From JAHWJR01 sp035942035 (GTDB taxonomy: Bacteria; Actinomycetota; Acidimicrobiia; Acidimicrobiales; CADCSY01): a stretch of 53,656 nucleotides of DNA. The notes under the pieces are model-generated. The model did not search any database, had not been told where the DNA came from, and saw nothing but the letters and a program-made list of their open reading frames with translations. Positions 50,051 through 53,656 of this stretch are shown here, piece after piece. Within the stretch, counting starts at the first letter, position 1. Each line of letters opens with the position of its first letter. A program made the translations under genes and the position numbers. Location: assembly GCA_035942035.1 (NCBI GenBank), contig DASZDK010000055.1, positions 1 through 53,656 of the forward strand. Direction: 5' to 3'.

Positions 50051-51871
50051 TCAGCGGTCGGGACCCGGGCGCGGGTCGTCGACCAGCTCGGCACCGGGAA
50101 AGACCTCGCTGAGCCGGTCGAGTTGGCTGCGGCTGTCGGGTGGGACATCGGCCAGCTCATCGAGATCGACGGCCTCGGCGGCGTCGCTCTCCGGCACCTC
50201 CCCATCGGTGACGTCGCCGGCAGCGGGGCCGTCGACGGTCAGCCGCAGCGGGGCGGGACGCCCGAGGAAGGCCGCCAGTGCCGCCTCCACCTCGTCGAGA
50301 CGGTCCTCGCACATCCGGCGCATGGCCTCGCTCGGCAGGGCGAAGGTGATGGCCTCCTCGTCGACGGCGGCGAAGCGGCCGGCGGCGAAGCGGCCCTTGG
50401 CCACGGGGCGCAGGCGCCCGAGGATGTGGTCGGCCCACGCCAGCGTCAGCTCCTCACGCGTCGGCAGCGGTCCCGACGCGGCGGCGGGGCCTTCGCGGCC
50501 CGGGTGGGAGGAGGCCGACGGCGGGGGTGCGGCGAGCGTGGCTGGGGAGGCCGGCGGCGGGGGCACCTGGTCACGCCGGAGCGCCCCGAGGGCGGGCCGG
50601 GACGGCGCCTCGCCGGGAGGAAGGGCGGGTGCCGCCGCATCGCGCCCGAGCTCGCCCGAGCGGCCGCCCCCGGCCGTCACCGCCTGCCGGGCCGCCTCGC
50701 GGGCCGACCCCGCGGGCGCCACCGCAGGAGGCGCCGACGAGCCCGCGCCCGCGCCCGTCGGCGGCGCCCCCCGTCGCGACGCCTGCTCGAGCCGCTCGAT
50801 TCGTTCGAGCAGGGCCGCAGCGGAGGTGTCCGCCTCGGCGCGGGTGGCGCGCACGAGCGCCACCTCCAAGACCACCCGGGCATCCGGGGCATCCCGCATG
50901 GCCAGCAGCGCCTCACCCACCGCATCCAGCGAGCGGACGGCGGCGGCGGCGCCGAGGCGCCGGCCCCGGTCGGCCACCGCTTCACGGGCGGCGTCGGGGA
51001 GCGACACCACCTCGGGCGCCACGACCGACAAGAAGGCGTCGCGCAGGTGGGCGAGCAGGGCTTCGGCCAGGTGCCGAGCGTCGCGTCCGGCCCCGCAGGC
51101 CGTGGCCACGGCGGTCAGCGCCCGGGCCGTGTCGCGCTCGCAGAGCGCCTCGGCCATCTCCTCGACCACGGCATCGTCGTCGACCGTGGTGCCGGCGGCC
51201 ACGATCTGCTCCAGGGCGGAGAGGGCGTCCCGCGCCGACCCCTGACCCCGCCGCACGGCCAGCTCGATGGCCTGGTCGTCGACGTCGAGGCCGGCGTCGG
51301 CCACCACCCACCGGAGGTGCTCGACGAGGGTGGTGGCAGACAGCAGCCGGAACTCGAACGCCTGGGTGCGGCTGCGGATGGTCGGCAGCACCTTCTGCGG
51401 GTCGGTGGTGGCCAGCACGAACACCACGTGGGCTGGCGGCTCCTCGAGCGTCTTCAGCAGCGCGTTGGACGCGCCCGTGGACAGCATGTGGACCTCGTCG
51501 AGGATGTAGAGCCGGGTGCGGCCGACGCCGGCGAGCGCCACCCGGGCGACCAGGTCGCGCATGGCGTCGACGCCGTTGTTCGACGCGGCATCGAGCTCGC
51601 TCACGTCCAGCGAGGTGCCGGCCTCGACGGCGAGGCACGAGGGGCAGGCGCAGCACGGCTCGCCGTCGACCGGCGCCTGGCAGTTCAGGGCCTTGGCCAG
51701 GATGCGGGCGGTCGAGGTCTTGCCCGTCCCCCTCGGCCCGCTGAACAGGTAGGCGTGGGACACCGTGCCCGTGGCCACGGCGTTGCGCAGGCCCCGTACG
51801 ACGTGGTCCTGGCCCCGCACCTCGCCGAAGCGCCGGGGTCGGTACCGCCGGTAGAGGGACTGGAAGGCCAC
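50051..51871 (-). CDS. dnaX: DNA polymerase III subunit gamma/tau
   Basis: 606 aa clamp-loader ATPase. Walker A SGPRGTGKTSTARILAK (about 44-60), zinc module CCACPSC, Walker B LYILDEVHMLS, sensor region ATTDPQKVLPTIRSR; residues about 365-470 are Pro/Ala/Gly-rich linker; C-terminal domain (LTLAWADHILGRLRPVAKG, EEAITFALPSEAMRRMCEDR) binds polymerase. GTG at 51871. Next to the SRP RNA gene on the same strand, as is usual in actinobacteria. Confidence 0.95.
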   Translation of the reverse strand: MAFQSLYRRYRPRRFGEVRGQDHVVRGLRNAVATGTVSHAYLFSGPRGTGKTSTARILAKALNCQAPVDGEPCCACPSCLAVEAGTSLDVSELDAASNNGVDAMRDLVARVALAGVGRTRLYILDEVHMLSTGASNALLKTLEEPPAHVVFVLATTDPQKVLPTIRSRTQAFEFRLLSATTLVEHLRWVVADAGLDVDDQAIELAVRRGQGSARDALSALEQIVAAGTTVDDDAVVEEMAEALCERDTARALTAVATACGAGRDARHLAEALLAHLRDAFLSVVAPEVVSLPDAAREAVADRGRRLGAAAAVRSLDAVGEALLAMRDAPDARVVLEVALVRATRAEADTSAAALLERIERLEQASRRGAPPTGAGAGSSAPPAVAPAGSAREAARQAVTAGGGRSGELGRDAAAPALPPGEAPSRPALGALRRDQVPPPPASPATLAAPPPSASSHPGREGPAAASGPLPTREELTLAWADHILGRLRPVAKGRFAAGRFAAVDEEAITFALPSEAMRRMCEDRLDEVEAALAAFLGRPAPLRLTVDGPAAGDVTDGEVPESDAAEAVDLDELADVPPDSRSQLDRLSEVFPGAELVDDPRPGPDR

Positions 51872-51923
51872 CAGTCGCAGGTTACCGACAGGCCGTCGGC
51901 AGCTCCTCCGTGATCAACGACGT

Positions 51924-52025
51924 GGCGGTCAGGCAACCTGCGGCACACTGCTCAACCCGCTGAGAGCTGCTGCCTTCCGGCCCTGACTCGGTTCACGGGG
52001 AGCGGTTGCACAGGACCCGACCGCC
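51924..52025 (-). ncRNA. ffs: bacterial small signal recognition particle RNA
   Basis: About 102 nt hairpin RNA. Terminal stem GGCGGTC (52025-52019) pairs with GACCGCC (51930-51924); the conserved domain IV core reads GGGCCGGAAGGCAGCAG around 51982-51966 with GTCAGG before it. This is the Ffh-binding tip. Lies between tRNA-Ser and dnaX. Confidence 0.92.
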
Positions 52026-52084
52026 ACGCCGAAGCCAGCATAGGGGGAGGGGACGGCATCGGTACGGGTAGCCTCGGCGACCCG

Positions 52085-52170
52085 GGAGGGATGCGAGAGC
52101 GGCCGAATCGGCACGCTTGGAAAGCGTGTGTGGGTCCTGCCCACCGTGGGTTCGAATCCCACTCCCTCCG
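52085..52170 (+). tRNA. tRNA-Ser (GGA)
   Basis: 86 nt with a long variable arm (class II). Acceptor GGAGGGA pairs with TCCCTCC (52163-52169), discriminator G; anticodon stem CACGC/GCGTG around TTGGAAA gives anticodon GGA; T-arm GTGGGTTCGAATCCCAC. CCA not encoded. Confidence 0.95.
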
Positions 52171-52171
52171 C

Positions 52172-52627
52172 TTGACTGACTGCGAGGCGATGGAACTGGC
52201 GCTGGCCGAGGCGGGCGCCGCGGCGGCGGCGGGTGAAGTGCCGGTGGGCGCCGTCCTGCTGGCAGGTGACGGGGCCGTGCTGGCCCGCCGCCACAATGAG
52301 CGGGAGCAGGCGGGCGACCCGACCGCCCACGCCGAGGTGCTGGCGCTGCGCGACGCCGCCGCCGCCGCCGGAGCGTGGCGCCTGGAAGGAACCACGCTCG
52401 TTGCCACCCTCGAGCCCTGCGTGATGTGCGCCGGCGCGCTGGTGGCCGCCCGGGTGGCCCGAGTCGTCTTCGGCGCCGCCGACCCCAAGGGCGGAGCCTG
52501 CGGATCGCTCTACAACGTCTGCACCGACCCCCGGCTGAACCACGAGGTCACCGTCGTGGCCGGGGTCCGGGCCGACCAGTGCGCCGCCACCCTCTCCACG
52601 TTCTTCGCCGGGCGGCGGGGCCGGTAG
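52172..52627 (+). CDS. tadA: tRNA adenosine(34) deaminase
   Basis: 151 aa. Makes inosine at tRNA wobble position 34. GEVPVGAVLLAGDGAVLARR, the zinc/proton-shuttle motif TAHAEVLAL, and LEPCVMCAGALVAARVARVV (P-C-x2-C zinc ligands), then GGACGSLYNVCTDPRLNHEV typical of TadA. TTG at 52172 starts 1 nt after tRNA-Ser and gives TDCEAMELALAEA, a normal N terminus; the ATG at 52190 is the alternative. Confidence 0.93.
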   Translation: MTDCEAMELALAEAGAAAAAGEVPVGAVLLAGDGAVLARRHNEREQAGDPTAHAEVLALRDAAAAAGAWRLEGTTLVATLEPCVMCAGALVAARVARVVFGAADPKGGACGSLYNVCTDPRLNHEVTVVAGVRADQCAATLSTFFAGRRGR

Positions 52628-52638
52628 CCTCGGGCGCT

Positions 52639-52725
52639 GGAGAGATGCCAGAGCGGACGAATGGGGCGGCCTCGAAAGCCGTTGTGGGCTTCGGCTCACC
52701 GTGGGTTCGAATCCCACTCTCTCCG
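52639..52725 (+). tRNA. tRNA-Ser (CGA)
   Basis: 87-nt class II tRNA. Acceptor GGAGAGA pairs with TCTCTCC (52718-52724), discriminator G; anticodon stem GCGGC/GCCGT around CTCGAAA gives anticodon CGA; T-arm GTGGGTTCGAATCCCAC. No CCA. Its 3' end borders the integrase remnant and is a probable attachment site. Confidence 0.95.
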
Positions 52726-52738
52726 CCCAAATCAAGCT

Positions 52739-52787
52739 CCGTACCACTCCCGTACCACTAGCAAAGGACGCTGACGGCCCCTGACGG
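52739..52787 (+). repeat. paired short direct repeats next to tRNA-Ser
   Basis: CCGTACCACT occurs at 52739-52748 and 52750-52759 (11-bp period), and CTGACGG at 52771-52777 and 52781-52787 (10-bp period). Helically phased repeats between a tRNA 3' end and an integrase gene are what arm-type integrase or excisionase sites look like. Confidence 0.45.
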
Positions 52788-52793
52788 TCACCA

Positions 52794-53529
52794 GTGGCCA
52801 AGGCGGACGGCGGTGGTCCTGCCGTGAACGGGCTCCAGCGCGTGCAGGTCTTCTCGATCGCCACCCCGCCTCCTGACACGCCGAAAGGACAAGCGCCGCT
52901 ACCGGGTCAAGTGCGCGTCAACGGCCGTGACAAGACTCGAGCGTTCAAGACCCGAGCGCGCAAGGCCGTCCGAAGCCATGGGCCTCCGCTGTCAGGATCT
53001 GCGCCTTCCCCGGCATGGTTGGGGGATGGCCGCCCTCCGCGGTGCGGTCACGCCGCCCGGGGTTCGCTACACCCCCGAGGGGACCGTCGTGGAAGCCAAG
53101 GGCCACAAGCAGCGCCCCATCGACTCAGTGCGAGACGTCCCCCTCGCGCCCCATCTGGTCAACCGCCTGCGCTGGCACCTGGATCGCTGGGAGCCCGTCG
53201 ATGGCCGGGTGTTCTCCAACGCCGCCGGACGACCGATGACGACGACCAACTACGGCCCCGTCTGGGTCCGTGCCCGCAGCCAGCTGTGGCCCGCCGGCCA
53301 TCCCCTGGCGGCCACCACCGTGTACGACCTTCGCCACTCGGCGGCCACGATGATGCTGCGGGCGGCTGTGCCTGCCGCCGAGGTCGCCCGTCGGCTCGGC
53401 CACTCCGTCGACGTCCTCCTGCGTGTCTACGCCGGGGTGTTCGAGGACGAACGCGAGCGTTCGAATGAGCTCATCGAACGGGCGCTCACCGGGCTCGGGT
53501 CGAGCGGAGATTCCGACCGGGCGCTGTAA
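52794..53529 (+). pseudogene. degraded tyrosine recombinase (integrase)
   Basis: Intact integrases of this kind are about 380-400 aa; here only both ends remain. The start is broken over frames (frame of 52794 gives VQVFSIAT and VNGRDKTRAFKTRARK; another frame gives RRKDKRRYRVK at about 52877-52909). Frame of 52927 then reads RPSEAMGLRCQDLRL (catalytic Arg I), RDVPLAPHLVNRLRWHLDRW, TVYDLRHSAATMML (Arg II; first His replaced by Tyr), RRLGHS and RVYAGVFED (Tyr nucleophile). About 150 residues of core-binding domain are missing near 52955-52970. It ends the tRNA-Ser insertion scar. Bases 53530-53656 show nothing. Confidence 0.7.
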
Positions 53530-53656
53530 TCCCCTCTGCCACGACCGCCTGGAGTCAGAACATCAACATGACTTTGCTCGAGCGAGGCAAGGAACGTCTC
53601 CGGCCCATACCGCACGTAGCGCTGAATCCATGCCGCCGTAGACGTCGCTCCTCAGT

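Noticed and set aside
52141..52725. Nearly identical 3' ends of the two tRNA-Ser genes as att direct repeats
   Set aside because: Explained by shared tRNA-Ser T-arm and acceptor sequence; tadA between them is a normal housekeeping gene.

Overview
The window is very GC-rich, with GTG/TTG starts, many 1-4 nt gene overlaps and a gene set typical of Actinomycetota: BldC-type regulator, HspR downstream of dnaK-grpE-dnaJ, valine-dehydrogenase-like enzyme, ANTAR regulator, MSMEG_6728-family protein, PurS/PurQ/PurL, actinobacterial-type dCTP deaminase and PhoX-type protein. The gene mix and style look like an uncultured or little-studied lineage such as Acidimicrobiia; that class assignment is inference, because no rRNA gene is present.

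Layout. 1-2.5 kb: a fraying region with a glycosyltransferase-like tail that seems frameshifted, a GAF-ANTAR regulator, a truncated SagB-type oxidoreductase and an MSMEG_6728-family gene. 2.6-6.5 kb (minus): a secreted trypsin-like protease preceded by a DosR-like palindrome, then a nucleoside salvage operon (HAD phosphatase nearby, unknown 89-aa protein, ribokinase, nucleoside hydrolase). 6.6-12.1 kb: small conserved ORF, HemD-like protein, aldehyde dehydrogenase, lipoprotein HtrA-like protease, BldC-like regulator, Leu/Val dehydrogenase. 12.1-26.7 kb (minus): a large nucleotide biosynthesis block purA-purD-purE-purB-purC-purS-purQ, then purL - coiled-coil protein - purF - purM - membrane protein - pyrE, the two halves separated by one divergent small gene. 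26.8-30.8 kb: dnaK-grpE-dnaJ-hspR with a HAIR-like operator. 31-34.9 kb: phosphoglycerate mutase, PII protein, Amt transporter, orphan winged-helix regulator, dcd. 34.9-42.5 kb: tRNA-Gly, PadR, PhoX-like Tat protein, methyltransferase, flavin-binding protein, DUF2071 and other poorly known genes, a J-domain/zinc-ribbon protein and a lipoprotein. 43-52 kb (minus): replication/ribosome block rpsF-ssb-rpsR-rplI-dnaB (dnaB carrying two inteins), dnaX-ybaB-recR, and the SRP RNA. 52-53.7 kb: tRNA-Ser(GGA), tadA, tRNA-Ser(CGA), then a broken tyrosine integrase, the scar of an integrated element.

How it works together. Most of the window is chromosomal housekeeping. The purine block gives most steps from PRPP to IMP and on to adenylosuccinate/AMP (purN, purH and purK are not here). 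PII, Amt and an orphan winged-helix regulator form a nitrogen-sensing group. The most interesting pieces are the DnaB helicase interrupted by one old-looking and one young-looking intein at two functionally critical sites, a coiled-coil protein translationally coupled to purL, several candidate operators (DosR-like, GlnR-like, HAIR-like), leaderless divergent promoters, and the degraded integrase at tRNA-Ser. I did not find a convincing wholly new defence or biosynthetic system, CRISPR array or intact transposon.
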